Source: Ascarosepion bandense (taxonomy: Eukaryota > Mollusca > Cephalopoda > Sepiida > Sepiidae). From it: a DNA stretch of 64,000 bases. The notes beneath the pieces are model-generated. The model saw only the letters and a list, made by a program, of their open reading frames with translations, did not search any database and had not been told where the DNA came from. Shown here in pieces: positions 39,440 to 50,889 of this stretch (within the stretch, counting starts at the first letter, position 1; every line of letters begins with the position of its first letter). The stretch is taken from NCBI GenBank assembly GCA_037127315.1, contig JBBBDQ010000421.1:988501-1052500 (forward strand). Direction: 5' to 3'. A program made the position numbers and the translations under genes.

Positions 39440-39735
39440 GAGGATCGTGAAACCACCTCTTAATTTCCGGGGTAGTAGTACCTGTTAACTGGGGTCAAAA
39501 TACTATGAAAGTGTAAAAATACATTTTTGTAGTAAACGTAACCGCAATTTCTTTTCATATTAAAAATATACCAGCAATACATATTGTAAGGAAAATAAAA
39601 TATTACCAGCGAAAGAAAATTATGAAAGAAAATTGTAAAAGAAATTAATAATGTTCTCATAAAAAATAAATCTCGGCATTAAAGGACCCATAAGGAGTTT
39701 ATATACCGTTAAACAAAAAAAAAACAAAAAAAAAA
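39440..39735 (+). mobile_element. Retroelement 3' tail family, copy 2, with poly-A
   Basis: Same blocks as 16196-16650: AAACCACCTCTTAATTT, GGTAGTAGTACCTG, GTCAAAATACTATGAAAGTG and, at the end, GGCATTAAAGGACCCATAAG and TATACCGTTAAACAAAAAAA. The A run to 39735 marks the 3' end of a retrotransposed copy. Confidence 0.65.
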
Positions 39736-39794
39736 CTGTATACCTGAATAATTATATTGCATACATGCATTTCTTAATATTTATATAAAAATTT

Positions 39795-39796
<2 letters not shown>

Positions 39797-39840
<44 letters not shown>
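39797..39840. repeat. (TA)n microsatellite
   Basis: TA run of about 44 bases. Confidence 0.95.
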
Positions 39841-39842
<2 letters not shown>

Positions 39843-39949
39843 GTTTATAGTTATAACAAATATTGTCGGATTAACAAAAATTTATGAATCCCTTAGAAAT
39901 TACTTTGTCTATGTTTTTGTTAATTTATTCTATCGTGTACCACATATTC

Positions 39950-40080
39950 ACCCTTCTATGACCATCACGGCAACATCTACACAGAGACTGAAGACGCAGT
40001 CATGGGACTGCCTCTCAAGCCTATCTTATCTAATTTCTGTGTTGCTCACATAGAAAACAAAGTTTTGTTTTTAATGAAAA
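39950..40080 (+). pseudogene. Penelope-like reverse transcriptase fragment
   Basis: In one frame the plus strand reads HGNIYTETEDAVMGLPLKPI and then LSNFCVAHIENKVLF. This corresponds to the RT segment Y.QT.GvAMGSPLgPtlANlfM.hlE.kil that precedes the catalytic YxDD motif. The conserved MGSPL reads MGLPL and the YxDD box is not found downstream. No start, no flanking ORF, so only this island remains. Assignment to PLE rather than another RT class is based on the TEDAVMG and ENK context and is tentative. Confidence 0.55.
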
Positions 40081-40189
40081 TATGTATCAATGACTACTGA
40101 GAATAAATGTATACATGTATCTTCATAAAGAACTTGCGCAATGAAAAAGTCACAACTATGTTTATAGTTTTTGCAGTTAACGCTTATTC

Positions 40190-40872
40190 AGAGTGGTAGA
40201 CTGGCCAGTGTTTCATTTCGTACGATATGCAAGAGTGTTCTTGATGAAGTGCTCCCCTCCGTATCAAATAAAAATGCAAACACAGGCAATTATTTTAGTA
40301 ATAAGAGGGAATAAGAACTTTATAAAGTCGCTTGCACACTATCAGCTCTTGAAATCCAATGTAGGAGGACATTTTCAAAGCTAAAGATCATAAATACAAG
40401 GTTAAGAAATTTGCTGTCTGAAAAAAGTGTGGAATCCACTGAAAAAAAATTATTAGCTGAACTGGATGCAAAAACAATTATTGGCAGATTCGAACAATCA
40501 TTTCGTGAACACAAACGATTGGATTTAATAGAGTGGATTGCGTGCAATGCTCTATTGTAAGTTTGAACTATTTTTAATGTGCAAAATGTGCAATAAACTA
40601 TTAAAAATTATCAAACAATTATTTAAAATTTAAAAAACAAATTAAATTATAACTTTGTAATTACATTTAGTATCTACAGCTATTAATATGTCCAGTACAC
40701 GTAGACTGTAATTACTAAGAAATACATATTTTTATTCAAAAATTTTAATTTTTTTTCTATGTGTATTTTTTTTAATTATATTTATTCGTTACTAAATGAT
40801 AGCGTTGTACTTTAAATGAGCCCCTTTTGTCGCCTGGAAACCAATATTTTTGACCCAGTCCGCCACTGTCTA
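40190..40872 (+). mobile_element. Decayed hAT-like element with transposase C-terminus
   Basis: The right end, GACCCAGTCCGCCACTG (40855-40871), is the complement of a CAGTGGCGGACTGGGTC terminus typical of ZMYM1-type hAT elements. The left end has GAGTGGTAGACTGGCC at 40191-40206. Flanks CTTATTCA and TCTATTCA could be a degraded 8-bp duplication. Only a transposase C-terminal stretch remains inside, so it was internally deleted. Confidence 0.6.
40325..40560 (+). pseudogene. hAT transposase C-terminal dimerisation fragment
   Basis: Reads CTLSALEIQCRRTFSKLKII, then NTRLRNLLSEKSVESTEKKL and EHKRLDLIEWIACNALL before a stop at 40558. RTFSKLKII.TRLR matches the highly conserved R.FSKLK.IK..LRS motif of the hAT C-terminal dimerisation domain. 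The upstream catalytic region is missing. One reading frame is open through the C-terminus, so this part is relatively young or was conserved, but there is no start codon. Confidence 0.7.
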
Positions 40873-41500
40873 TTCATATTCCTACAACAGAAACTTCATA
40901 CAATTTAAAAATACAAATTATTGCCGAAGGTATGAATATTCGTTTACGTTTAAATTCAAATTTTCTTTCTTGGTGTGAAACTGAAGTAACGGGTGGCTTC
41001 ATTCAAAAACCACAAAACATTAGTTAGTTTTTTGCATTCTTCATCCTCAGGTATTCGCACTAAAAATAATATCATTTACAAAAAGGATTAAAAGAATGAA
41101 AACTATAAATAGTTTTATTGCTTTCGAAAAATCCACCGTCTCGGATATAAAAAGAAAAAAATTCTACCCAATGAGAAGATCTCGATTCTATCCTAGATGT
41201 TAAATTGTGGTAAAAAATATATGTGAAAAGATAAATATCTTAATCCCTTAAATATTTGCATGTTTAAACAATATTTGCTTACTTCTGGACACGAAATGGC
41301 ATTCAAGATGTTTGCAGTTCATTCTAGTCTAAAAGTAAACTAATTTTAAACCATGAAAAGATGTCTTCTGTTCAAGAATAAGTTCAGCGAGTTCAGTCGA
41401 ATAATTAGAATATTTTTCTTGGGTAGAAGCCATTTTGGTTATATACATGTTAAAATATACTAACCATTCAAAATTTAATGGTTAATCATTTGTAAATATA
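40873..41500. other. Anonymous DNA
   Basis: AT-rich with no recognisable feature. Confidence 0.4.
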
Positions 41501-41837
41501 ATGAAATTCAACATCCGATTGACTTCCTGCTTCCTGTTTCCGATTCCGTCTAAAAATCTACTTCTAACGTCTCCGTCTGAACACCGATATTTTATTCCCT
41601 AATTACATATTTTCCTTTCTCTCTCCCCTGATAGGAATAAATAGATTCGCCTATTGTTCGATTCTGACACCCTCCTGATTCAAATTTATACTTCTAATGT
41701 CTCCGCTTGAACATCGATATTTGATTCCCTAATTATAAATTATAAATTGTTTTTACTAATTCACTATTTTTCTCCTCCTTCAATAGAACTAGATAAACTG
41801 GTCTATCATCTGGTTCATACTCTTCTCCGATTTTTTT
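41500..41837 (+). repeat. Diverged flank of the 108-bp array
   Basis: Two looser units with CTTCTAACGTCTCCGTCTGA near 41561 and CTTCTAATGTCTCCGCTTGA near 41690, each followed by an ACAC/ATCGATATTT.ATTCCCTAATTA block about 130 bases apart. They share words with the array that follows. Confidence 0.6.
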
Positions 41838-42510
41838 TATCAGGAGTAGAGGTTTATTTCTTGTTGCCTGTTTAGGATTGAGTTTCTGGTTCCATCTAAA
41901 GTTTACTTCAACTCAATACTTCTAACGTCTTCTCCCAGGTTTTTTTAACAAGAGTGGATGTATATCCCTTGTTGCCTGTTTAGGATTGGGTTTCCGGTTC
42001 CATCTAAAGTTTACTTCAACTCAATACTTCTAACGTCTTCTCCCAGGTTTTTTTAACAAGAGTGGATGTATATCCCTTGTTGCCTGTTTAGGATTGGGTT
42101 TCCGGTTCCATCTAAAGTTTACTTCAACTCAATACTTCTAACGTCTTCTCCCAGGTCTTTTGAACAAGAGTGGATGTATATCCCTTGTTGCCTGTTTAGG
42201 ATTGGGTTTCCGGTTCCAACTAAAGTTTACTTCAACTCAATACTTCTAACGTCTTCTCCCAGGTTTTTTTAACAAGAGTGGATGTATATCCCTTGTTGCC
42301 TGTTTAGGATTGGGTTTCCGGTTTCTTCAAATCTGTACTTCTGGCGTTTTCCACCTGAAATCTGAAATTTTATTCATAATTATTATCTTTCCTTTTCCAA
42401 TAAGAGTAGATATATTTTGTCTATCTTCTGGTTCATACATCGCCCCGATTTTTTGAACAGAAATGGATGTATATCCCTTGTTGTCTGTTTCCTAGGTTGT
42501 TTAGCATTTG
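41838..42510 (+). repeat. Tandem array of 108-bp units
   Basis: GTGGATGTATATCCCTTGTT starts near 41954, 42062, 42170 and 42278, exactly 108 bases apart, preceded by a diverged first unit near 41846 and followed by a broken one near 42465. Each unit holds CTGTTTAGGATTGGGTTTCC, a TCTAAAGTTTACTTCAACTC block and CTTCTAACGTCTTCTCCCAG. Central copies are nearly identical. The CCCTTGTT.CCTGTTTAGGAT core followed by GGTTTCCGG is shared with the 155-bp array at 6063-7679 (minus), so the two arrays are related. The frame at 42066-42272 is a repeat translation. Confidence 0.9.
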
Positions 42511-42784
42511 AAATGTTTTTGAATCGGTCAAATTAAGAGAATAGATTTATTTGGTTAAACAAAACAAAAAATTGTATATTTAACTCATAACCATCAACGT
42601 TAGGTTCGAAGAACAAAGCACACGACGCAAAAAAAAATATATCAACGGTAATGATGCTAGTGTATATATATATATATATATATATATTGTTTTTTTTTTT
42701 GTTTTTTTTTTCATGGGGTGGCTTTAAGTAGCAGGTATTGGGGAAATCAACAGGATTTCGGTGGGGTGAGAGGAATGGATTCGC
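42511..42784. other. Short unique stretch with (TA)n and poly-T
   Basis: (TA)n at about 42662-42687 and T runs to 42710. The minus-strand frame over it is a by-product. Confidence 0.5.
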
Positions 42785-43146
42785 GAGAATATCAGTCCAT
42801 TCTTTCGACAAATATTTTACCGTCTGCTACCGAGCTCCAACTTGACAGGTGATTCATCTTCCAACAAGGCAACAACACAAAACATATTTCGAAATCCACT
42901 TCAGAATAGTTTAAGAAGAATAAAATTAGAGTAACTAAATGGACTTCTCAATAACCTGACCTAAATCTAATCGAATAATTATGACTTCAATTGAAAAATT
43001 ATTTTCATAAACCGAAGCCACCAAACCTAAAAGATTCTAAACAAATGGTCGCAAATATCTGTCGAGAAATGCAGAAACCTTTTAGCCTATAGAAAAATGT
43101 CTGTGAGCAGCGATTAGTGCCAAATAATTGTTAGTATTTGTTAAGA
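42785..43146 (+). pseudogene. Tc1-like transposase C-terminal fragment
   Basis: Plus-strand frames give YQSILSTNILPSATELQLDR, a stop, then FIFQQGNNTKHISKSTSE and later PDLNLIE, LKNYFHKPKPPNLKDSKQMV and QKPFSL. This follows the Tc1 order: the Y...L..NLLPSA region, FQQDNDPKHTSK with the second catalytic D (here Q-Q-G, so D is lost), SPDLNPIENLW with the third catalytic E retained in NLIE, and the LK...HKRKPSNLKEL tail. At least four stops interrupt it. Terminal inverted repeats were not identified; the Helitron-like copy 5 begins 85 bases downstream. It is a different Tc1 lineage from the element at 11940. Confidence 0.8.
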
Positions 43147-43230
43147 GGGTCGAATATAAATCCAAAATTCATTATAATAAACTAATGATGAATTTAGTAA
43201 TGAAATAATAAAGTAATATTAATTTTTTCT

Positions 43231-43523
43231 TATAAATGGAACTTTGTGTGTCTGTGTGTGTGTCCGTTACCTATAGACTCCGAAACAGCTGAACCGATTT
43301 TCTTGAAAATTTACACAGTTGTACTATTAGTGTCTGCGAGTGTTCTTAGCTAGGTTTTGTGTCGAGGTACTCCCGATAAATATCGAAAATCGATAATCGA
43401 AAAAATCGGTTATAGAAGGAGTGGTCCGATTTTAATCAAATTTGATACACTCATAGACAAAGACGTAAGAAACGATATTCAGAAATTTCAAGGTTACAGT
43501 TCTTACAATAGTGCAGAAAATTG

Positions 43524-43584
<61 letters not shown>

Positions 43585-43971
43585 CAAGATGTTTGTGTGT
43601 GTGTCTGTTTAGCTGCCTATATGTCTGTATTTTTTTTTCAGTTCTTTTATTTTAGTTTTTGCTTCGGGTTTGGCTCTAATTAGGTATAATTGTAGTTCTT
43701 AGTTTCAGCCATGATACCATTTCCTCAGAGGACTTATTTAGCCTTCAAAATTCAGTTTACGACCAAAAAACTTATTTGATATCGATACCAGGAAATCAAA
43801 ATTTGACTTACATCCATTCATTTTTCTTTCAGTCTACAGTTTTGCTTTAGTTAGAAACAACTATTGCTTTTTAGTCTTTCGTGCCAACGTCCAAAGAGTC
43901 TGAGCTCCGGGACCATGGATTAGTTTTAAAGCTTTCATTGCACCCGAGCAACGCCGGGCTATACTGCTAGT
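43231..43971 (+). mobile_element. Helitron-like non-autonomous repeat, copy 5 (long subtype, complete)
   Basis: TTATAAATGGAACTTTGTG at the 5' end, the full set of conserved blocks, an internal (TA)n tract at about 43527-43580, CTTACATCCATTC, CCATGGATTAGTTTTAAAGC, then CGAGCAACGCCGGGC and CTAGT at 43967-43971. About 740 bases, the longest copy. No coding capacity. Confidence 0.75.
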
Positions 43972-44224
43972 TTATTATTAATTCGCATATCAAAGTGTTT
44001 TGCCAACGTTAATTTAGTAGATAAATTCCAAATTAAATCTGGGATGATGAATTAGAAAAATAAATTAAGAAAAAATAAATTAAAATAATCTGGATGCTGA
44101 ATATTTTGCATACAAATGTATTCTTTGTTCAGCAAAGGAGAAATGATAAAAGAGTACAAAAATATATTAAAAAAGTGAAAAACCAAGAAAATTCTTATTA
44201 AAAAAAGTTAAAATATTGAATGAT
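43972..44224. other. Anonymous AT-rich DNA
   Basis: Nothing recognised. Confidence 0.4.
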
Positions 44225-44390
44225 TGAGTAACATATTTTTTCATTAATGATGTTTCGGAATCTCTGAAAGAATATAAACCATTCAGACAACAGCATTAGT
44301 GAATTCAGTAATAATACCGAGAAAAGTGCTAGGATACTGAGGATATTTAACTGCTAGGAAAAGTCTGAGTACAAATAATAATTCTATATC
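44225..44390 (+). pseudogene. LINE C-terminal fragment
   Basis: GISERI, a stop, then TIQTTALVNSVIIPRKVLGY and a short tail matches 51370-51470 (IQITALLKSAKILRKVLEY). The pattern resembles the end of LINE polyproteins (IQ..ALL..ARILRKVL). Too short to assign a clade; stop codons present. Confidence 0.45.
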
Positions 44391-44692
44391 AGTCAGTTAA
44401 GTGCCATACGTGATACATGCTTAGACGATCATGTCTCTTTCGAGATACGATTGACCGGGCAGAATATTTTCCCGCAGTAGGTTGCCATTACTTTTTGCGG
44501 TAGACTGGTTGCCAACACAAGATCTCAATCTATCTTCCCATTCAACCCATAGCTAGAGAGAAAGAGACGGATTAACACCTTTCCCAAAGATATTTGCGCG
44601 TAAGTGAACGCAGAAAATTCAACTGGAATTCGAACTCGGTTCTCCGATTTCTTGTCCCAGGCCGATGTCTACTGCACCACAATGCGCATCCG
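44391..44692 (-). mobile_element. OR-type SINE, copy 10
   Basis: Minus-strand full-length copy: CAGTCAGTTAAGTGCCATAC to CACCACAATGCGCATCC. B box complement GGAATTCGAACTCGG present. About 20 bases around CCAAGGCTATAGAA are missing. Confidence 0.85.
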
Positions 44693-45181
44693 TTCAATAA
44701 AATTCAAGATGAATTTTTATATTAAAAAGCTTTTCATGAAAGAACTCTCTCAATTTGAATGCATCTGAAGAGCTGATCAGAAATTTAAATATGATTTCTC
44801 TTCCGAACCAAATCAGTTGAGTATATTATTGTAATCAGGCCTTCAGTGTAAATTTTGCAATGATAAAATTCAATTTTGACTTTTCCGATTCTACTTATTA
44901 ATTTCCTTGATAATAACATGAAAATATCTTTTCAGGTTTTGCCTTCCTTTTTATATTCTATTTCGCTATGTCTCGATTCCGGCACACCATCTCAATGACT
45001 GAAGCAATGGCCTTTTTACTCTCTGACCCGAGGTTCAACACAAGCAATTATTGCCGTGCATTGCACTTGTGACACCGACTCATCAACGCGACGTTTTGCC
45101 GACACCAACTTTAATTTACAGACATCCATTCATTTCATTGACTCTTAATCAACACAAAAATGGTTCATGTGCCAAGTATTT

Positions 45182-45182
<1 letters not shown>
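44693..45182. other. Anonymous DNA
   Basis: A slightly less AT-rich patch near 44960-45140, no domain recognised in any frame. Confidence 0.4.

Positions 45183-45240
<58 letters not shown>
45183..45240. repeat. (CA)n microsatellite
   Basis: CA run of about 57 bases. Confidence 0.95.
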
Positions 45241-45241
<1 letters not shown>

Positions 45242-47639
45242 TTCTACAGATAAAACTTTGATGCTTTTGCTGCTGCTTTAAAACATTTCTATCATGTCTC
45301 CAGCGATAAGCTTTCAGCTTTTAGTAGATAATCGCGATACGCCCTTCAAGTTTATCTGTCGTTTCTAGTTTGATAAGATGAAGTCAGATAATCATTAACA
45401 TTTATAATTATAAGAGTTCTATCATGAAAAATTGCCAAAAAAAATGATTGGACATCATGAAAATTAACCTCATCATGGAAAACACGTCTAAAGTTAAAAT
45501 TATATTAAATAAATTCTAGATGTTCTTAAGTAAAATGAGATATAAAACTGTATTTTAAATTACTAATAAATTTTAAACAATTGTTTAAATATCAGTTTAT
45601 TTAAAAACTGACCTGATTTTTCAACAATGGTTTTCAACTTATTAACAATTGGTTAAAGTACTTCACGCATCAAAATGATAATTTCAAGAAATGTCAATGG
45701 CTGTTTAGAGACAAAGGTTGCAAAGATTTTCACTAATTTTAAAAAATTAACTTTTTCGCGTCTTTCTTACTTATTAAACATTTTACGTACCAGACAATGA
45801 AGGGAAGTCATTCGATAAGCAAAAGAAATATTTTAAACAATAGCTGTTCTTACTGCACATTTAACGCCGATTCAACAATGTCAAACTGGAAGAAACTTTA
45901 ATTAACATAAATCGAGAAGCGGGTTAAATTTCATTTAAGGCGTTGTAATTTTATCTTTATCATCTACTACACGGCTGTATAATGGATTTTTTTTTATAGA
46001 AATTACATAAAACTGGAATGCAACTTAAAAAAAAATTTCAGAATATTTATGCTTTATACGCAGCTTATTTATTCGTTAAATCCATTTAAATATTTACTTT
46101 TTCATATTTCGAAATATATTAATAGATTAATTTTAAATAACTATTTATTTGTTTGTTTGTTTTTGTTTTGTTTGTTTTTTGTTTTTGTTTTTTTCCTTAT
46201 TTTGGATATATGAACTCATAAAAAACAAATTAATATTGTCTTACTTATAATCATTTGTTTAAACAGAGCTTGAACAAAATTTATTCCATGTTACGGTTTA
46301 AATACATAGAATAAAATAAGCAAATAATTCCTGTGTCTGTGATTCTGTTCTACAAAATATAAGGGTTTTATGTTTGTTAAGATGAAATGCTTATATTTAC
46401 TGTTAAATATTTTCATCATTAATGTTAATGATTTAAGGAATGGATTAGCTTAAAAAGAATAACGTTATTTTTTAAAATCCAACAGTAGAATATTTTTTAG
46501 TTTAAGAATGCTCAAAAATTACACTACAAAAAATAAAAAAGAACACCGACAAAAACTTCACCCGAATAATTCTGGCGTCACGTTATTTTATCCACGGAAG
46601 AAAACTTTAAATATTTGTTTCTTATGAACGGAAAAAGACCCTTTTTCAATGAAATATTATGTTCTGTAATATAATAATAAAACTTATGTCACTTTGTGAA
46701 AGAACATACATTTTCAATGTCATGGGCAGCTTCATGTTTTGTTTTGATTCTGCCCTGTTCTTTTTTTTTTTTTTAATTATTTATGCTGGAAATAAAATCT
46801 GAAAGTATCAAAATTTTGTCAGAAACAAATAACATATACGTACATATTCCAAAGTTTCAAATTTTTATTCACACAGTCTCATATTTAAAATAGGCAAAAA
46901 ATAAGTCGCACGTTAAGTAAGTGATGCAAATATAATTTCCGAGGAATGGAAGCTGAAAAGTTTTCGGCCAAAACAAGACGGTACCACAAAAAATTTGTTT
47001 GATATTTGATCAGAGTTTTTTAAGCAGATAAGGCTGATAACTTTTCGCTATCCCATTGTCGTAAAGAACCATTACAATTATTATCCGATATAAGCTTGGT
47101 TCACGTCTGCTTGTGCCGACATGCTTAGAAATGTTTACATGACGTATCAATGAGCATGTACACCTGGATTACATTGGGTTTTCATTTAAATCGCTGGATC
47201 TTACATTGTATATTTTAATCATTTTTCGCCAATTGATTTTGCGACCAAGTGATTTGTTCTATCTAAGAATGGACCGATAACATTCTGCCAATAATATGCA
47301 TTTTTTTTCTATATGATCGAAAAAAATGAAAATAAACCAAAAAAGAGATTTGTTTTTCCTTGGCCCCAAATGTTTACAAGATGCTAAGAGCAAACATGAT
47401 GAAAACGTTTGCGCTTTCGCTTCTAGACATCGCATTACATTGTATTCATTTGTTTGTTAATTGTTTATTTATTGACATTACTTATTAAAGTTTCTACCAA
47501 CATTCATATGACATTGGTAGGATATTTGATAACAATAATACTTCTATTTTTAATGAAAATATTAGTCAAGCATTATAATGCTGTTCTCATAAGAAAACAA
47601 ATTATAATAACTCAGTTATTTACATTATTTGTATTCTGA
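45241..47639. other. Anonymous AT-rich DNA
   Basis: The longest repeat-poor stretch (2.4 kb). T-rich patches at 46141-46195 and 46760-46773. The frame 47454-47639 is a hydrophobic low-complexity translation. I see no gene, though single short exons cannot be excluded by eye. Confidence 0.4.
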
Positions 47640-47725
47640 CTAGTGTACTCGTATTTGTCATTATGACGACGTTTCGGCTACTGTGGCTTCTATCCTTCTT
47701 CAGGTTTCTGTCCCTTTATTCAGTC
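47640..47725 (-). mobile_element. PLE-like terminal fragment, copy 3
   Basis: Minus strand has ACCTGAAGAAGGATAGAAGCC, with CTGAAGA and, after about 22 bases, CCGAAACGTCGTCATAATGA. Core boxes CTGAAGA and GAAACGTC match the two other termini (5630, 9985), but flanking sequence differs, indicating another PLE lineage. Only GG/CC remains of stem II. Confidence 0.5.
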
Positions 47726-47869
47726 TACGGAGATAGATCATTCTAGTTCCGCTGCTCATGTATAGAGATACCCCATCTAGTTCTTACTTAGTACTACTCT
47801 ATTATTTCTCGATCTTTTTTACCGAATACAAGTTTCTATTACCTAATGCTGGGAGTGAACTAATAATTC
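47726..47869. other. Anonymous DNA
   Basis: Nothing recognised. Confidence 0.4.
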
Positions 47870-48232
47870 AGTCAGTCAGTTAAGTACCGTCATACATTCT
47901 TTGGCGATCATGTCTCGAAAGAGACCTGACTGAATTGGCAGAAGATTTTAGGTTGCCGAGAATGTAACGAATTCAACCAGAGTTTGAACTTCAGTTGAAT
48001 TCGTTGCATTCAATTACGCACAAATACCCTTAGAAAAGGTATTAATCCGTCTCTTCCCTCCAGTTATGGGTTAAATAAGAAGACAGATTGGGTTCTATAG
48101 CCTTGGCTGGCAACCAGTCTACCGCAGAAATTAATGGCAACTTACTGCGAGATAATCTTCTGCCCAGTCAGTCATGTCTCAAAAGAGACATCATCGCACA
48201 AGCGTGTATCCCGTATGGCACTTAATTGACTG
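47870..48232. mobile_element. Head-to-head pair of OR-type SINEs (copies 11a and 11b)
   Basis: 47870-47990 is a shortened minus-strand copy (CAGTCAGTTAAGTACC through GAATTCAACCAGAG), joined at about 47985 to a plus-strand copy that runs from GTTGAATTCGTTGCATTC to GGCACTTAATTGACTG at 48232. Both lack the tRNA head, which would lie at the junction. ATAATTC flanks both outer ends (about 47863 and 48232), as if the pair inserted or was rearranged as a unit. Confidence 0.8.
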
Positions 48233-48754
48233 ATAATTCTTGAAATCTAAATTCTGAACAATTCTTGAAGGCTTTTTCTCTATCTTTTATGTGAGAGAAC
48301 TATTTTGCTTTAAAAATGATCCAAATGGTTAAACAAAAAGGCTAGTCAGTGTTTTACAGGTTTATAGAAACTGGAGGACGAAGCAAACTTTTGAAGACTA
48401 GCGAATTAAGCTTTTTCAATGGCATTTGTACAACGTGTAGCTGGATGAGCATTATTATTTGAATGAATAATACGTTTCACTTTCATTTTTTTAGCACTAA
48501 TTATTGGCATCTTTGTGGGAGAGATATGGAGTAGTTTATAACTGTCGCAGATCACAATATCATATTTTCTTTGTGCTATATTAATTTCAGAAAATAATTT
48601 CCAGATACCTCATGATAAAGCTATTGTGCACATCTTTCTCGGTTACCGTATAAGATTCCCTTTTTATTTCAATTTATGAAAAAGAAACCCCGTGTAAATT
48701 TCCTTTTGGTTGCATTTCGATAAGTTTATTTGCTTTTCAGTTCGTTTCATTTGT
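48233..48754. other. Anonymous DNA
   Basis: No recognisable feature. Confidence 0.4.
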
Positions 48755-49055
48755 TCTTAAATTATTGAAACTGACTTGAACTTCCATAATTATTTACATT
48801 AAATTTAATCTACCAAAATTATTAAGATTGAAATCAATCTTATATAATCTTTGAAATTAGTATCGAATTTTAAGTTTTTCGAAAGTGAATCTTCTAAAGT
48901 TATTGAAGTTCATTTGAATCTTACAAAATTTTTACAATTTAATTAAGTGTTTCAAAACTATTGAGATTGAATGAAAGTTTCCAAAGTTATTGAAACTGAA
49001 TCTTTAAAATTTGTTGAAATTGAAAATGAATTTCCGAATTATTGAAAAATCCTGA
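48755..49055. repeat. Degenerate minisatellite
   Basis: Words of the type AAAGTTATTGAAATTGAAT recur with changes about every 30-40 bases (near 48764, 48819, 48897, 48955, 48983 and 49010). An old, decayed tandem repeat. Confidence 0.5.
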
Positions 49056-49868
49056 GGATTTTTTTTCTCGCTTGCATGTATATTTTGCTACAATATGACA
49101 AAAATGTGCTACAATAAAATTGGCTATTATTTTCATTTCTACCTGTAGTTAAAATATTTTAAGCATTGGTTATCCTTAAACAAAACACAAAAAAAAACAA
49201 GTAAAAACTTGTTTTGGACGAAAATTTGATTTTGTCTCTAATCATTATTTGACATTGACTTTTGTATATTAACCTTGGCCTTGATATTTGGCCTTGACCT
49301 TGATTCACTTTCGTGAAGCTATCACCAAAGTTTGCTGTTAACAATTTTAATATCTTCTGTCTTTAAAATAAGTAAAAGTTACTTCTTTTACAATTTCTGG
49401 GATGTCTGAATAAAAATTAATCAACTTTTGGATACAAGCCGACTTGTACCCAAAGTTTTTCATTTTTCATATTACTTTAATATGTTCATGAAATCTTCAA
49501 TAAGATTGTTAAATTCAAGATTAGATTTTAAAGAAATCAAAATCATTTTTAGGAGTGGGTTTGATTGTATTTCCAGGCAATCATTCATGTAGGTACTGAC
49601 CAGGTTAGACATTGGTTAATTTCGATGATCGTATGAGAAATGGTGTTTCAACGCGATATTGTGGGACAGCACACAATGTTGTTTATTTACAGAAATTATC
49701 AACTGATATTAATGATAGATTTGTTTGGGGGAGGGTGTATATATCTCATTATAATGAAAAGGTTTAATGCACAAAAGTCATATGTATTCGATCGAGAAAA
49801 AAATGGATTGATGATTCGAAAGAAATGAATGTTAGTTTTTTGTTTTTTCTTTCTTTTTTAGTTAAAAT
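49056..49868. other. Anonymous DNA with short TTGGCCTTGA repeats
   Basis: A small cluster of TTGGCCTTGA/TTGACCTTGA words at about 49270-49303. No gene recognised. Confidence 0.4.
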
Positions 49869-49873
49869 ACATA

Positions 49874-50156
49874 GATGTGCGTGGTGGTCCAGTGGATATC
49901 GGCTCGGAACAAGAAATCGGAGAGCCGAGTTCGAATTCCAGATGAATTCATTGCATTCACTTACGCGCAAATACGTCTCTTCCTTCCAGTTATGGGTTAA
50001 ATAACAGGACAGTTCTATAGCCTTGGCTAGCAAACAGTCTACCGCAGAAAGCAATGGCAACCTACTGCGGGATAATCTTCTGCCCAGTCAGTCATGTCTC
50101 TTTCGAGACATGATCGCCCAAGCGTGTTTCACGTATGGCACTTAACTAACTGACTG
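49874..50156 (+). mobile_element. OR-type SINE, copy 12
   Basis: GATGTGCGTGGTGGTCCAGT head, B box AGTTCGAATTCC, 3' hairpin CATGTCTC/GAGACATG intact, ending CACTTAACTAACTGACTG. It lacks about 22 bases around CCCTTGGGAAAGG. ACATA at 49869-49873 and 50157-50161 is a short duplication. Confidence 0.9.
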
Positions 50157-50885
50157 ACATAAAACCAATATATAACAATGTTGGAAATTTATACGGATCT
50201 TGAATGACTGTCAATAGTTATTAATTTATTTGTATCTGAATGTTGTAACAAATCTAAGTTCTGTTGTAAGGGTGGGAACGTAACACTAAGAAGCAGACAT
50301 TTTTTACCTCGTAATTTCAATCATCATTCCTTCTCAACTATTTCGTTGTGACTACGCAAAGGTCAAATGTGATTCCGTCTAGCCAACTGGAAAAAAAAAT
50401 AGACAGTAAAACGTATAAAAAATATATATAAAATTATACAAATGTCTCCAACAATCGTTTCAGTAGTAGATAATGTGAGTGTTCATTTGACAAAAAGAAG
50501 AGAGGCTTATCAATATGTAAGTGCGTATGATTGTGTGTTTTTAGAAGTATTTTAATGGCGTCTATTGTCAGTTATACAGAATTATTACATACATTTTACT
50601 CGACTGAGTTGGTTCCGGAATGCAATCCAAGATGTCATACCGCATACCTCGAATGGACATCTATTTTTATTCATTTGTTTTTTGTTTTGTTTTTTAGATA
50701 TTTCCTATACCCCTCTGTTTTCATGTTCTTGCTTGAAAATGTTGATTATTTTTCATACTTTGGTTCCGAATACAACAAATAAAAATTTAAGAAATGAATA
50801 TTTGATATTACAGAAATAAATGTAATGTTATGGCTCGAAGAAAGACTATATACGTATGTATGATATGAATTAATTTTCAGCCATA
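50157..50885. other. Anonymous DNA
   Basis: Overlapping frames at 50531-50819 have no recognised domain. Confidence 0.4.
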
Positions 50886-50889
50886 ACAA

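Noticed and set aside
47454..47639. 61-codon hydrophobic frame as a membrane peptide
   Set aside because: AT-rich DNA often gives Leu/Ile-rich translations; no other support.
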